Assembly: GCA_049324875.1 (NCBI GenBank)
Contig: JBMONC010000066.1
Span: 6,656 to 70,655, forward strand
Direction: 5' to 3'
Length of the DNA stretch: 64,000 nt
Origin: JAWLHU01 sp049324875
GTDB taxonomy: Bacteria > Bacillota > Sulfobacillia > Symbiobacteriales > Symbiobacteriaceae
Numbering within the stretch: position 1 is the stretch's first letter; the number at the start of each line of letters is the position of its first letter. Both the position numbers and the translations under genes were made by a program. The notes beneath the pieces are model-generated. The model saw nothing but the letters and a program-made list of their open reading frames with translations. It had not been told where the DNA came from and ran no database searches. Positions 33,050-41,061 of the stretch are shown one piece after another.

Positions 33050-33670
33050 GAAGGAGGTGAAGAGCTGCACCTTCCTCCCGCCGGCGCCGGGAAGCTCCAC
33101 CTCGCCCCAGGCCCGGCCGTGGCCCTGGGTGGCGGAGAGCGGCTTCCCCGGCAGCCCCAGCGCCGCCCAGAGCCCCCAGCGGAGCACGTCGGCCCCGGTC
33201 AGCACCAGCCGCTCCACCCGGCTCTCCCGCAGGAGCGCCCAGATCAGCCGGACCGAGCGCGCAAAGATCGCCGGACCCCCCGGCCCCTTCATGGTGGCGA
33301 TCACCAGCTCCTTCTCGGCCTGGTAGGGGGGCAGCTCCAGCGAGAGCCAGGGCTGACCCCCGCAGATGGCGCTGTAGTGGTTGAAGGGGATCCGGTTGGG
33401 GGTCACCCGCCGGTAGTAGTCGCAGTACGCCTCTGCCGAGGCCGGGTAGCGGGGCGGCTCCTCCTCCGGCACCAGCAGGGCGTGGGGGCCGATGAAGGCG
33501 ATCCGGGCCTCCGGCGAGCCCCGGAAGTATTCAGGGAGCCGGAACCGCTCCCGCTCCACCCCCTGGGTCCGCACCAGCGGCGCCTCGGGCAGCTCCTCCC
33601 CCCGGTAGATGGCATCGATCCGCTCCCGCTCCTCTGCCAGATAGGCTTCGATCACCTGCTCAAACCCCAT
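32936..33670 (-). CDS. Hypothetical 244-aa protein, possibly uracil-DNA-glycosylase-like fold
   Basis: Not firmly recognised. The order of a strand ending ARIAFIGPHALLVPEEE, a later strand RLVLTGADVL, then GKPLSATQGHGRAWG and a terminal LFTSFHWGKEVP is faintly reminiscent of the uracil-DNA-glycosylase superfamily, but I see no convincing catalytic motif and treat this as speculation. ATG start with GGAGG 8 bases upstream (a longer frame starts upstream without a site). The 3' end is duplicated across the assembly gap. The 41-codon frame at 33660-33785 overlaps its start. Confidence 0.6.
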   Translation of the reverse strand: MGFEQVIEAYLAEERERIDAIYRGEELPEAPLVRTQGVERERFRLPEYFRGSPEARIAFIGPHALLVPEEEPPRYPASAEAYCDYYRRVTPNRIPFNHYSAICGGQPWLSLELPPYQAEKELVIATMKGPGGPAIFARSVRLIWALLRESRVERLVLTGADVLRWGLWAALGLPGKPLSATQGHGRAWGEVELPGAGGRKVQLFTSFHWGKEVPMFVRKVPGLGDLSPREAISRARAMLSEVLF

Positions 33671-33785
33671 CGGCCCGTCCTCCCTCTGTGGCAAAGAACA
33701 CCCCGGGGTTCATTACCCCGGCGGCGTGCAGCGCCCGCTCGATCCGGCCGCGGAAGCCGGGGACGGCCAGCCCCAGCCATTCCAC
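33660..33785 (-). CDS. Small possible gene, 41 codons, perhaps frameshifted at its start
   Basis: The minus strand encodes a protein-like stretch beginning VEWLGLAVPGFRGRIERAL with nearly every third codon position G or C, the coding signature of this genome. Its stop (TGA) overlaps the ATG of the next gene. An ATG with GGGGCGG upstream at 33805 opens a different frame (MAEQVRK...) that would join this one if a single base were added near 33785. It is either a 41-aa gene starting at GTG or a 47-aa gene with a sequencing error. Function unknown. Confidence 0.35.
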   Translation of the reverse strand: MEWLGLAVPGFRGRIERALHAAGVMNPGVFFATEGGRADGV

Positions 33786-33910
33786 TTCCGCACCTGCTCA
33801 GCCATCGCACACCGCCCCTTGAAGCCCCTTTTAGGCTTATTTCTACAGATAGGTTCTTTCCACCTACGAGGGGACCGCCCCCGGGCCGGAGAATCCTGAG
33901 GAGAGGTGAT

Positions 33911-34411
33911 GTGCGGGTGCGCCGGTGGCATCGCAAGGTCGGAGTTCGCGTCTTCGTGCTGGATGAGCAGAACCGGATCCTGCTGGTGGAGACGCGGGAC
34001 CCTCAAAGCGGGGGTTGCTACTGGATTCTGCCCGGCGGGGGAATCGAGGACGGCGAGCAGGCAGCGGAGGCCGCCGTCCGGGAGGTGGCGGAGGAGAGCG
34101 GGGTCCGGGTCTCCATCGACCGGTTGCTCTACGTGACCGACAGCGTGGAGCCGGCGGTGCCCCAACTCTGCTACACCTTCTACTTCCTGGCCCACCCGGT
34201 GCGGAACCAGGAGCCCTTCGTGGGGAGCGACCCGGAGCGGCCGCTGGAGGGACAGGTGCTGACCGGCGCACGCTTCTTCCGCCGGGAGGAGCTGGCCGCC
34301 CTGCCCCGGCTCTACCCGACGGTGCTGCGGGAGGAGTTCTGGCGGCTCCTGGAGCGGGGCTTCGGCCACCACCACCCTTACCGGCCGTGGCCGGTGGGCG
34401 AGTCCTTCTAG
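33911..34411 (+). CDS. Nudix hydrolase
   Basis: 166 aa. A complete Nudix box runs from GGIEDGEQAAEAAVREVAEE to SGV (about residues 43-65), matching Gx5Ex7REUxEExGU with all metal-binding glutamates present. The family hydrolyses nucleoside-diphosphate-linked compounds; the substrate is not predictable. GTG start with GAGGAG upstream; the longer open frame upstream runs through an unrelated region. It opens a plus-strand run of VOC, GNAT and amidoligase-GNAT genes spaced by 13-30 bases, suggesting one operon. Confidence 0.88.
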   Translation: MRVRRWHRKVGVRVFVLDEQNRILLVETRDPQSGGCYWILPGGGIEDGEQAAEAAVREVAEESGVRVSIDRLLYVTDSVEPAVPQLCYTFYFLAHPVRNQEPFVGSDPERPLEGQVLTGARFFRREELAALPRLYPTVLREEFWRLLERGFGHHHPYRPWPVGESF

Positions 34412-34424
34412 GGGGGTGGGACCG

Positions 34425-35177
34425 GTGCGGCTGGATCATGTGGTCCACGTGGTGGCTGACCGGGAGCGGGCGACAGAGGCGCTCCGCTCCCTGGGATTGA
34501 GGATGGTGACCGGCGGGGAGCACCCGGGCTGGGGGACCCACAACGCCCTGGCCTACTTCGAGGACCTCTCCTACATCGAGTTGGTCGCCGTCCACAACCG
34601 GGCCGAGGCGGCCGCCTCCGCCTTTGGCGCGGCGGTCCTGCGCTTCGCTGAGGCGGGCGACGGGGTGCTCACCTTTCCCCTGCGCACCGCCGAGATCGAC
34701 GGCGATGTGGCCCGGCTCCGGGCTCGGGGGATCGCCATCGCCGACCCCACCCCCGGCTCCCGCCGCCTGCCGGACGGCAGCCTGCTCACCTGGCGGCTGG
34801 CGCTGGCCCCGTTCCCGCTTCCCTTCCTGATCCAGTGGGAGGCGCCGGATGAGGCCCGCCGGGCCGACCTGGCGGCCCGGGGCGCCCTCAACCCGCCCGG
34901 CCGGAGGGTGGCGGAGGGCTTCTGGGCGGTGACCGACCTGGAGGAGGCGGCCCGCCGGTTGGCGGAGGGCTACGGCTGGCCCCTCGGGGCGCCCTGTGAC
35001 CACCCGCACCTGGCCGCCCGCTGCCTCCCCACCGGCTCGGGCATCACCCTCTGCGCTCCCACCGGCCCCGGGCCGGTACAGGAGCGGCTGGACCGCCGGG
35101 GCGAGGGGCCGGTGGGCTACAGCCTGAGCCGGCAGGGCGCCCCGGTTCAGATCCTGGGATCGACGATCCTGCTTTAG
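34425..35177 (+). CDS. VOC-superfamily protein (glyoxalase-like domain)
   Basis: 250 aa. RLDHVVHVVADRERATEALRS at the N-terminus is a typical first VOC beta-alpha-beta unit, with YIELVAV supplying the metal-site Glu region; a second half with EGFWAVTDLEEAARRL repeats the pattern. It resembles the glyoxalase-like proteins that adopt two VOC modules in one chain. Function unknown; the family includes dioxygenases, isomerases and resistance proteins. GTG start chosen at 34425, with GGGGGGTGGG upstream; GTG 34416 is an alternative. Confidence 0.75.
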   Translation: MRLDHVVHVVADRERATEALRSLGLRMVTGGEHPGWGTHNALAYFEDLSYIELVAVHNRAEAAASAFGAAVLRFAEAGDGVLTFPLRTAEIDGDVARLRARGIAIADPTPGSRRLPDGSLLTWRLALAPFPLPFLIQWEAPDEARRADLAARGALNPPGRRVAEGFWAVTDLEEAARRLAEGYGWPLGAPCDHPHLAARCLPTGSGITLCAPTGPGPVQERLDRRGEGPVGYSLSRQGAPVQILGSTILL

Positions 35178-35195
35178 GCAAAGGGAGGAAGAGGG

Positions 35196-36002
35196 ATGCG
35201 ACTGCCACCGATCACCTCCGATCTGGTGCGGCGGCTGCAGGGGGTCTGGGTAAAGGAGCGCCGCACCCGGCACGGGGGCAGCATGGAGCAGCCAGGCAAC
35301 CCATCGGGAATCGAGATGCGCACCTTCGGCGGGGCCCTGGCGGTGCGCTCCAGGCGGTTGCCGTCCAGCCCCTGGCTCAACCGGTGCATCAACCTGACCG
35401 CCGACGACCTGCCCCATGTGGAGGAGATCCTTAAGTTCTACCGGGAGGCGGGGCTGACCGGGTGGCTGGAGATCGCCCCCGGCACCAGTTCTCCGGAGCT
35501 CTTCGCAGCGCTGGCCCGGGGCGGGGCCCACCAGACCGGCTTCCACACCGTCACCTACGGCCTCCCCACCACCGAGGTCCCGCCCCCCGCTCCCGGGGTG
35601 GCGGTTCGCCCCGTGGAGCGGGAGGAGCTGGACCGCTTCCTGGAGGCGCACATGATCGGCTTCGGGGCCGGCCCGGAGATCGCCCCTGGCTTCCGCTTCT
35701 TCTTCGGCCTGCCCGACTGGCACCTCTACCTGGCCACGGTGGACGGGGTGCTGGCGGGGACCGCCATCCTCTGCACCTACGATGGGGTGGGTTACATGGC
35801 CGCCGCCTCCACCCTGCCCGAGTGGCGGGGGCGGGGGGTGCAGACGGCGCTGCTGCACCACCGGATCGCCGAGGCGGCCCGCATGGGCTGCGACCTGCTG
35901 ATGGGCCAGTGCGATTTCGGCACCAGCAGCCACCGGAACCAGCAGGCCTGCGGCCTCTTTACCGCCTACACCAAGGCGGTCTGGGTGACCTCACCCGCCT
36001 GA
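35196..36002 (+). CDS. GNAT-family N-acetyltransferase
   Basis: 268 aa. The N-terminal 100 residues are of uncertain fold, with a helical segment DLPHVEEILKFYREAGLTGW. The C-terminal GNAT domain has ASTLPEWRGRGVQTALLHHR as acetyl-CoA motif A and a terminal strand region. A GNAT with an N-terminal extension of this kind is common in acyltransferases of unknown target. ATG with AAAGGGAGG upstream. It is 27 bases upstream of the amidoligase-GNAT gene, so two acetyltransferase domains are encoded side by side. Confidence 0.8.
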   Translation: MRLPPITSDLVRRLQGVWVKERRTRHGGSMEQPGNPSGIEMRTFGGALAVRSRRLPSSPWLNRCINLTADDLPHVEEILKFYREAGLTGWLEIAPGTSSPELFAALARGGAHQTGFHTVTYGLPTTEVPPPAPGVAVRPVEREELDRFLEAHMIGFGAGPEIAPGFRFFFGLPDWHLYLATVDGVLAGTAILCTYDGVGYMAAASTLPEWRGRGVQTALLHHRIAEAARMGCDLLMGQCDFGTSSHRNQQACGLFTAYTKAVWVTSPA

Positions 36003-36029
36003 AGGACCTACAAAGGAGCGAAGAGCAAC

Positions 36030-37373
36030 GTGGACTGGCAGCAGCTGCGCTTTGGCGTCGAGATCGAGTTCACCGACCGGGAGCCCGCCGCTGTGGAGCG
36101 GCTCCCCGGCTGGAGTTGGCACCCGTCGGACCGGCAGTTCGACGACCGGGGGGCCGAGTCCGGCGGCGAGTTCCAGAGCCCGCCGATCACCTGGGCGGAG
36201 CGGGGCCAGATCGGGCAGATGCTGGAGCGGCTCCGGGCGGCGGGCGCCACCGCCAACTGGAGCTGCGGACTGCACGTCCACGTCTCCATCGAGCCCTGGG
36301 GGCAGGGGATGGTGGATCGGCTGCTGGAGGCGGCCATCAGCTGCCAGGAGGGGCTCCGCACCCTGCTGCAGACCCCGCCCCACCGGATGCTCTTCTGCCC
36401 GCCGGTCACCCCGGCGATGCGGGAGCGCTTCCGGGAGCGGCCCGAGCGGCGCTCCCTGGTATACCGGGGCCGGCCCCAGTCCCACCGCTGCGGGATCAAC
36501 GCCGCCGCCTGGTTCGACAACGGGACGGTGGAGATCCGCTATGCCAACGCCTCGCTGGAGGCGGAGCCGGTGCTCCGGACGGTGGAGCTCTGCCTCCGCT
36601 TCGTGGCGGCGGTGGGGGAGGGAAGGGCGCTCCCGGCGGAGCCGGCGGCCCTGGCCGAAGCCCTGGGCGCCCCGGCCGGTGGATACCCGCCCCCCTCGCC
36701 CCCGCCGCTCTGGCACCGGGAGCGGCTCTGGCTGGAGGAGGCGCTGCTCCCGGCGCTCACCCCCCGGGTGGAGGAGCGGGTGCCGGGTGGGGAGATCCTC
36801 TTCATCCGGCCGGCGCCGGGTGGGATGCTGGTCGCCGTGGAGAGCGAGGGGAGCCGCCTGACCTACTTCCGCCTGCAGGCCGGCCCTGAGGGGTTCCGGT
36901 TCGGTCAGACCGCCGCCGGGGAGGTGCTCTCGGTCCGGCGGGCGGTGCCGGAGGAGGCCCCCACCATGCAGGCGCTGCTCCACGCCGCCTACGCCCCGAA
37001 CCTGGCCGCCGGCTTCAACTTCACCGCCGCCACCGTCGGGCTGGAGGAGCTGCGGGAGCTGATCCGGGAGCAGGAGTGCTACCTGCTGTGGGCCGGCCCT
37101 GCGCTGGTGGGCACCATCACCCTCTGGGATGACGGGTCGATTGGCCGGTTCGGGATCGAGCCGGGGCGGAAGGGGCAGGGGCTGGGCCGGTGGCTGCTGG
37201 CCTTCGCCGAGGACCTGGCCCGGATGAAGGGCTGGGCGAGGGTGGAGCTGGACACCCCCGTCAGCCACCCCTGGCTGCCCGACTTCTACCGGCGCTGCGG
37301 CTATGAGCCGGTCCGGACCGTCCACTGGGAGGGGAAGCGCTACGACTCGGTGGTGATGGAGAAGGAGCTGTAG
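36030..37373 (+). CDS. Amidoligase (COOH-NH2 ligase, Amidoligase_2 type) fused to a GNAT acetyltransferase
   Basis: 447 aa. The N-terminal domain (about 1-290) shows the amidoligase signatures: FGVEIEF (residues 7-13) for ATP/Mg binding, GLHVHVS near residue 80-87, and NGTVEIRYANASLEAEPVL near 165, matching the glutamine-synthetase-like COOH-NH2 ligases. The C-terminal domain (about 300-447) is a GNAT with GIEPGRKGQGLGRWLLAFAE as acetyl-CoA motif. Such amidoligases are thought to form amide or isopeptide bonds in peptide modification or small-molecule synthesis. A fusion to GNAT suggests acetylation of the same substrate. GTG start, AAAGGAG upstream. No obvious peptide substrate gene is seen next to it. 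Confidence 0.8.
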   Translation: MDWQQLRFGVEIEFTDREPAAVERLPGWSWHPSDRQFDDRGAESGGEFQSPPITWAERGQIGQMLERLRAAGATANWSCGLHVHVSIEPWGQGMVDRLLEAAISCQEGLRTLLQTPPHRMLFCPPVTPAMRERFRERPERRSLVYRGRPQSHRCGINAAAWFDNGTVEIRYANASLEAEPVLRTVELCLRFVAAVGEGRALPAEPAALAEALGAPAGGYPPPSPPPLWHRERLWLEEALLPALTPRVEERVPGGEILFIRPAPGGMLVAVESEGSRLTYFRLQAGPEGFRFGQTAAGEVLSVRRAVPEEAPTMQALLHAAYAPNLAAGFNFTAATVGLEELRELIREQECYLLWAGPALVGTITLWDDGSIGRFGIEPGRKGQGLGRWLLAFAEDLARMKGWARVELDTPVSHPWLPDFYRRCGYEPVRTVHWEGKRYDSVVMEKEL

Positions 37374-37738
37374 ACCGGCCGAGAGGGCCGGGGCGGAGGT
37401 CCGGGCGATGCGGTGATGCGAACCGCCTCCGCTTTGGGGGGCAGGCCTCCGATGGCGCGGAAAAGCCGGGGATACCCGGCTTTGTCTGTTTCGGCCCTCG
37501 CCGTTGGACCATCAGCGCCAGCTTTCGAGTCCTCTAGGCGGAGATCTGTGAGATTTTCCGCCGGCGGGAGACAGGAGATCGGGCAAAATCTCACAGTTCA
37601 AGGTGAGACGAGCCCAGTTCAGGCCCAACACAGGCCGAATCAGGCCTCTGCAGGCGATGGGGAAGCTCTGTACCCGGCATTTCACCCATGAACGATGAGA
37701 TTTTACCGGGTGAAGGGGTCAACTTGGCAGGAAAAACC
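37374..37738. other. 365-bp intergenic region with repeated TGTGAGATTTT motifs
   Basis: No convincing gene is present. It contains a terminator (37462-37483), then four related motifs in alternating orientation: CTGTGAGATTTTCCG at 37546 (+), its inverse at 37585-37596 (12-bp perfect inverted repeat), ATGAGATTTTACCGG at 37695 (+), and CTGTGAGGTTTTTC inverted at 37731-37744. Between them CAGGCC recurs several times (37618-37660). Composition is less GC-rich than the genes. Confidence 0.7.
37462..37483 (+). terminator. Terminator of the Nudix-to-amidoligase operon
   Basis: A perfect 9-bp stem (AAAGCCGGG / CCCGGCTTT, loop GATA) followed by GTCTGTTT, about 90 bases after the amidoligase stop. It is the best-formed intrinsic terminator in this region. 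Confidence 0.8.
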
Positions 37739-37744
37739 TCACAG
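37546..37744. repeat. Cluster of four TGTGAGATTTT-type inverted motifs
   Basis: Positions: 37546-37557 (+), 37585-37596 (-), 37695-37709 (+), 37731-37744 (-). The two outer pairs are each arranged head to head, as in paired stem structures or a small repeat element that has duplicated. The last copy overlaps the 3' end of the abnormal C-terminal extension of the hydroxy-acid oxidase gene. Confidence 0.6.
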
Positions 37745-39004
37745 GTTGGTCTGCGGAGGGGTAACGACCCCCGTCTGGACCGGAAGGGCGAGGCCAGAGC
37801 AAGTGCCACAGCCCCGGCCTGGCCTGCGGAAGCGCAACCAACCCGGCCTGGCCTCCGGAAGGGCCACAACCCCAGCCCAAGCCTGGTGGCTAGCCCTACT
37901 CCGGCCCCCTGCAGGTGCAGGCCGGCTGAGCACCGAGCGGTCCAGCTGCCGGATGCTGCTCCGGCCGGCGATGGCCATCTGCAGCTCCACCTGGGCGGCC
38001 AGGTGGTCGATCACCGCCTTGACCCCCTTCTCCCCGGCGACGGCCAGGGCGTAGGCGTAGGGGCGCCCGAGCAGCACCGCCGAGGCGCCCAGGGCCAGCG
38101 CCTTGATCACATCCGCCCCGCGCCGGATGCCGCTGTCCAGCAGCACCGGCACCCGCCCCCGCACCGTGGCGCAGACCGCCGGCAGGGCGTCCAGGGTGGC
38201 GACGGCGCCGTCCAGCTGCCGTCCTCCGTGGTTGGAGACGATGATCCCATCCACCCCGTGCTCCAGGGCGAGGGCGGCGTCCTCGGGGTGGGTGATCCCC
38301 TTCAGCAGAAGGGGCAGCTTTGTCTGCTCCCGGATGAACCTGATCTGCTCCCAGGTGAGGCAGGTGTTGTTCCCCTCGTCCAGCGCCCTCTGGACGGCGG
38401 CCTCCAGCTTCTCCTCCGGCGGATGGCCCAGCTTGGCACGGAAGACCGGGTCGGTGAAGTAGCTGCCCATCCCCTGTCCCGAGAGGAAGGGCAGGTAGGC
38501 GTTGCGCAGGTCCTGCTCCCGCCAGCCCAACAGGGTGGAGTCCAGGGTGACCACGATCGCCGCGTAGCCGGCAGCCTCCGCCCGCTGCAGAAAGCTGGTG
38601 GTCAGCTCCCGGTCCTTCGGCGGGTAGAGTTGGAACCAGCGCTCGGCATCGCCCATCGCCCGGGCGGCGGGGAGTTCGGCCTGGGGGTGGAGGATCGAGA
38701 GCACCCCGATGGGCGCCAGCAGGAACGGGAGCGGGTGGCGGCGGCCGAACAGCTCAACGCCCAGCTCCCGCTTGGAGATGTCGTGGCAGACCCGGGGGAG
38801 GAGGCTCCACCGCTGAAAGGCCTGCAGGTTGGCCCTCATGGTATCCCCGGCGCCGGCGCCCCCGGCCACGTAGCCAAACGGACCTGCGGCGAGCCGCTCC
38901 CGGGCCGCCTGCTCCCACTCCTCCACGGCGATGGGCAGCATCCGGGCGGCCTCATCGCCCTGGCGGTAGTACTCTAACTGAATCCGGGTTCCGTTCTGCG
39001 GCAT
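37739..39004 (-). CDS. FMN-dependent alpha-hydroxy acid dehydrogenase/oxidase with abnormal C-terminal tail
   Basis: 421 aa, of which about the first 365 form the FMN TIM barrel. Key blocks are LPFLLAPIGVLSILHP, the substrate/FMN motif VSNHGGRQLDG with catalytic His, LDSGIRRGADVIKALALGA and VLLGRPYAYALAVAG. The family oxidises L-2-hydroxy acids such as lactate; lactate 2-monooxygenase-like members look closest. After IRQLDRSVL, where relatives end, the frame continues about 55 residues through a tandem repeat (37813-37890) with Arg/Pro-rich, low-quality sequence. The natural stop may have been lost by a frameshift or repeat insertion. ATG start with GGGAGG 6 bases upstream. Confidence 0.82.
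   Translation of the reverse strand: MPQNGTRIQLEYYRQGDEAARMLPIAVEEWEQAARERLAAGPFGYVAGGAGAGDTMRANLQAFQRWSLLPRVCHDISKRELGVELFGRRHPLPFLLAPIGVLSILHPQAELPAARAMGDAERWFQLYPPKDRELTTSFLQRAEAAGYAAIVVTLDSTLLGWREQDLRNAYLPFLSGQGMGSYFTDPVFRAKLGHPPEEKLEAAVQRALDEGNNTCLTWEQIRFIREQTKLPLLLKGITHPEDAALALEHGVDGIIVSNHGGRQLDGAVATLDALPAVCATVRGRVPVLLDSGIRRGADVIKALALGASAVLLGRPYAYALAVAGEKGVKAVIDHLAAQVELQMAIAGRSSIRQLDRSVLSRPAPAGGRSRASHQAWAGVVALPEARPGWLRFRRPGRGCGTCSGLALPVQTGVVTPPQTNL
37813..37890. repeat. 29-bp tandem repeat, two to three degenerate copies
   Basis: Unit CCCGGCCTGGCCT followed by GCGGAAG or CCGGAAG begins at 37813 and again at 37842; a third, poorer copy starts near 37871, and a partial one may precede at 37784. 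Period is 29, not a multiple of three, so it is not a protein repeat. It lies inside the abnormal tail of the oxidase gene. Confidence 0.6.
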
Positions 39005-39084
39005 GAGCAGCCTCCCTCTCCGTCAGAGTTTCACCCCCTCAGGATGGCTCGGCAGGCGGCAATTCATGTCCGGGGGATCAGAAA

Positions 39085-39108
39085 GGGCGCCCGTCTCTGC
39101 GGGCGCCC
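39085..39108 (-). terminator. Terminator of the PIN-PhoH gene
   Basis: A perfect 9-bp stem (GGGCGCCCG / CGGGCGCCC) ends 10 bases beyond the stop codon on the minus strand and is followed by TTTCTG. Confidence 0.75.
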
Positions 39109-39118
39109 TGCGAAGGGG

Positions 39119-40423
39119 CTAGAGCAGGTTGGCGGCCAACTGGGCCAGGTGGGAGCGCTCGCCCTTCACCAGGGTGACGTGGCCGGCGATGGGCTGGCCG
39201 TGGAAGCGCTCCATGGCGTAGACCAGGCCGTTGGTGTGCCGGTCCAGGTAGGCGTGGTCGATCTGGTCGGGGTCGCCCACCAGCACCACCTTGGTCCCCT
39301 CGCCCGCCCGGGTGATCACCGTCTTCACCTCGTGCCGGGTCAGGTTCTGCGCCTCGTCCACGATCAGGAACTGCTGGGGGAGGGAGCGGCCCCGGATATA
39401 GGTGAGCGCCTCCACCACGATCTCCTTCATCCCCGCCATGATCGAGTCCAGCTTCAGGTCGTCCCGCTCCCGGTCGGCCAGGCCGAAGAGGTGCTCCAGG
39501 TTGTCGTAGATCGGCTGCATCCACGGGTGGAGCTTCTCCTCCTGGGTGCCGGGCAGGTAGCCCAGGTCCCGTCCCATCGGCACCACGGGGCGGCTGACCA
39601 CCAGCCGGCGGTAGGTCCGCTCCTCCTCGACCTTCTGCAGCCCGGCCGCCAGGGCCAGGAGCGTCTTGCCGGTGCCGGCCCGGCCCGCCAGGGTGACCAG
39701 CTGGACCCGGTCGTCCATCAGCAGCTCCAGCGCCATCCGCTGCTGGACGTTCCGGGGCGCCACCCCCCAGACCGGCCCCTCGATCATCGCCCGCTGCAGC
39801 ACGCCGGGGGCGACGCACCGGGCCAGGGCGGAGGCGGAGCCGCCCGCCTGGTCCTTCAAGATGGCGAACTGGTTGACCGCCATCTCCAGGTTGGGCAACT
39901 GGACCCGCTTCTCCCGGTACAGCTGGTCGATCACCGCCTTCTCGACGAAGAGGTCGACGTGGTTCGATTCGGGGAGGCTGCCGGGGCTCATCTCGGCGTA
40001 GTCGGTGACCGCCAGGCCGAGGGCGTCGGCCTTGATCCGCAGGATCACATCCCGGCTGACCAGCGTGACGTCGCCGCCGTGCTCCTTCCGCAGGTTGTAG
40101 GCCACCGCCAGGATCCGGTTGTCGGCGGTGTCCTCGTGGAAGAGGCGGTTCAGGTCCTCTGCGGCCCTGTGGTTCAGCTCCACCCGGATGATCGAGTCCC
40201 CCGGGGCGGGAACCCCCTCGGCCAGCCGGCCGCTCCCCCGGAGTTCGTCCAGGAGGCGGGCGGCCGCACGGGACTTGGTGCCCAGCTCGTCGGGGTTGTG
40301 CTTCTTGGCATCCAGCTCCTCCACCACCGCCGCCGGAATCACCACGATGGCGCCGGGGAAGGAGAGCGGAGCCCGGGGGTCGTGAAGCAGGACCGAGGTA
40401 TCCAGCACGTACACGCTCTGCAT
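39119..40423 (-). CDS. PIN-PhoH ribonuclease/helicase-like protein (YlaK type)
   Basis: 434 aa. An N-terminal PIN domain (about 1-125) opens with VYVLDTSVLLHDP, with acidic residues DTADNRILAVA and VSRDVILRIKA completing a nuclease-type site. The C-terminal PhoH ATPase domain (from about 215) has Walker A TLAGRAGTGKTLLALA near residue 246 and Walker B FLIVDEAQNLTRHEVKTVI, then LVGDPDQIDHAYLD. PhoH2-type proteins of this arrangement have RNA helicase and RNase activity. The target and cue are unknown. Monocistronic, closed by its own terminator. Confidence 0.92.
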   Translation of the reverse strand: MQSVYVLDTSVLLHDPRAPLSFPGAIVVIPAAVVEELDAKKHNPDELGTKSRAAARLLDELRGSGRLAEGVPAPGDSIIRVELNHRAAEDLNRLFHEDTADNRILAVAYNLRKEHGGDVTLVSRDVILRIKADALGLAVTDYAEMSPGSLPESNHVDLFVEKAVIDQLYREKRVQLPNLEMAVNQFAILKDQAGGSASALARCVAPGVLQRAMIEGPVWGVAPRNVQQRMALELLMDDRVQLVTLAGRAGTGKTLLALAAGLQKVEEERTYRRLVVSRPVVPMGRDLGYLPGTQEEKLHPWMQPIYDNLEHLFGLADRERDDLKLDSIMAGMKEIVVEALTYIRGRSLPQQFLIVDEAQNLTRHEVKTVITRAGEGTKVVLVGDPDQIDHAYLDRHTNGLVYAMERFHGQPIAGHVTLVKGERSHLAQLAANLL

Positions 40424-40479
40424 GGTGCGATCCCCTCCGCTGGGTGACAGGTTAGGGCCCGAGGACCGTCTGGTTCATG

Positions 40480-41061
40480 TTATTCTGCTTTGTTCACCTT
40501 CGGTTTTCGCTCCCTGCGCCGCTCTTGGCCGTAGCGGCTCAACAGCACCTCCCGTGACATGAAGATCTCCTTGGGAACCAGCGCCTCCTCCCGCTGGTGG
40601 AGCCGGTCGTCGCCATCCGGGTGGTAGGCGGCCAGGATCCACTTCAGGTAGAGGGTGGAGAGCCAGCGGGTGAGGCCGCCGGGCAGGTCGATGACGGTGA
40701 AGCCGAGGAGGTCGACCCCCCGGTGGATCAGGGTGAGCGCCCAGAGCCCCCTCACATCCTCCAGGGCGGGGTCGGCGCTCAGCAGGCGGGCGTAGGCCTG
40801 CAGGCCGGCGATCATCTCCCGCCGCAGGTAGAGCGAGCGCTGGTGGGCGGTCAGGCCGGCGGTCCGCTCCTCCAGCAGGCGGCTGTCGATGTGGACCTCC
40901 AGAACCCTCTCCCCCCGGCGGATGCGGCTCCCGTCGGCGCCGGTGAGCGACCGGCCGGGGTAGCGGCGGATGGAGTAGCCGGCGATGGAGCCGGGGGCGG
41001 TGGGCCGGATCCCCATCAGCTTACGGGCGATGGGATCCCACAGGTGGATCAGGCGTCGCAT
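40480..41061 (-). CDS. YkoP-like domain protein next to a polysaccharide deacetylase
   Basis: 193 aa, soluble, not firmly recognised. RRLIHLWDPIARKLMG and IRRGERVLEVHIDSRLLEE resemble the YkoP-type domain that accompanies polysaccharide deacetylases in Gram-positive bacteria, but this rests on recall. It starts with ATG behind GGAGGGAGG and overlaps the deacetylase by about 40 bases, so the pair is co-expressed. The C-terminus is very basic (RRRERKPKVNK), which could give surface or nucleic acid contacts. Last gene of a four-gene minus-strand operon. Confidence 0.6.
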   Translation of the reverse strand: MRRLIHLWDPIARKLMGIRPTAPGSIAGYSIRRYPGRSLTGADGSRIRRGERVLEVHIDSRLLEERTAGLTAHQRSLYLRREMIAGLQAYARLLSADPALEDVRGLWALTLIHRGVDLLGFTVIDLPGGLTRWLSTLYLKWILAAYHPDGDDRLHQREEALVPKEIFMSREVLLSRYGQERRRERKPKVNKAE

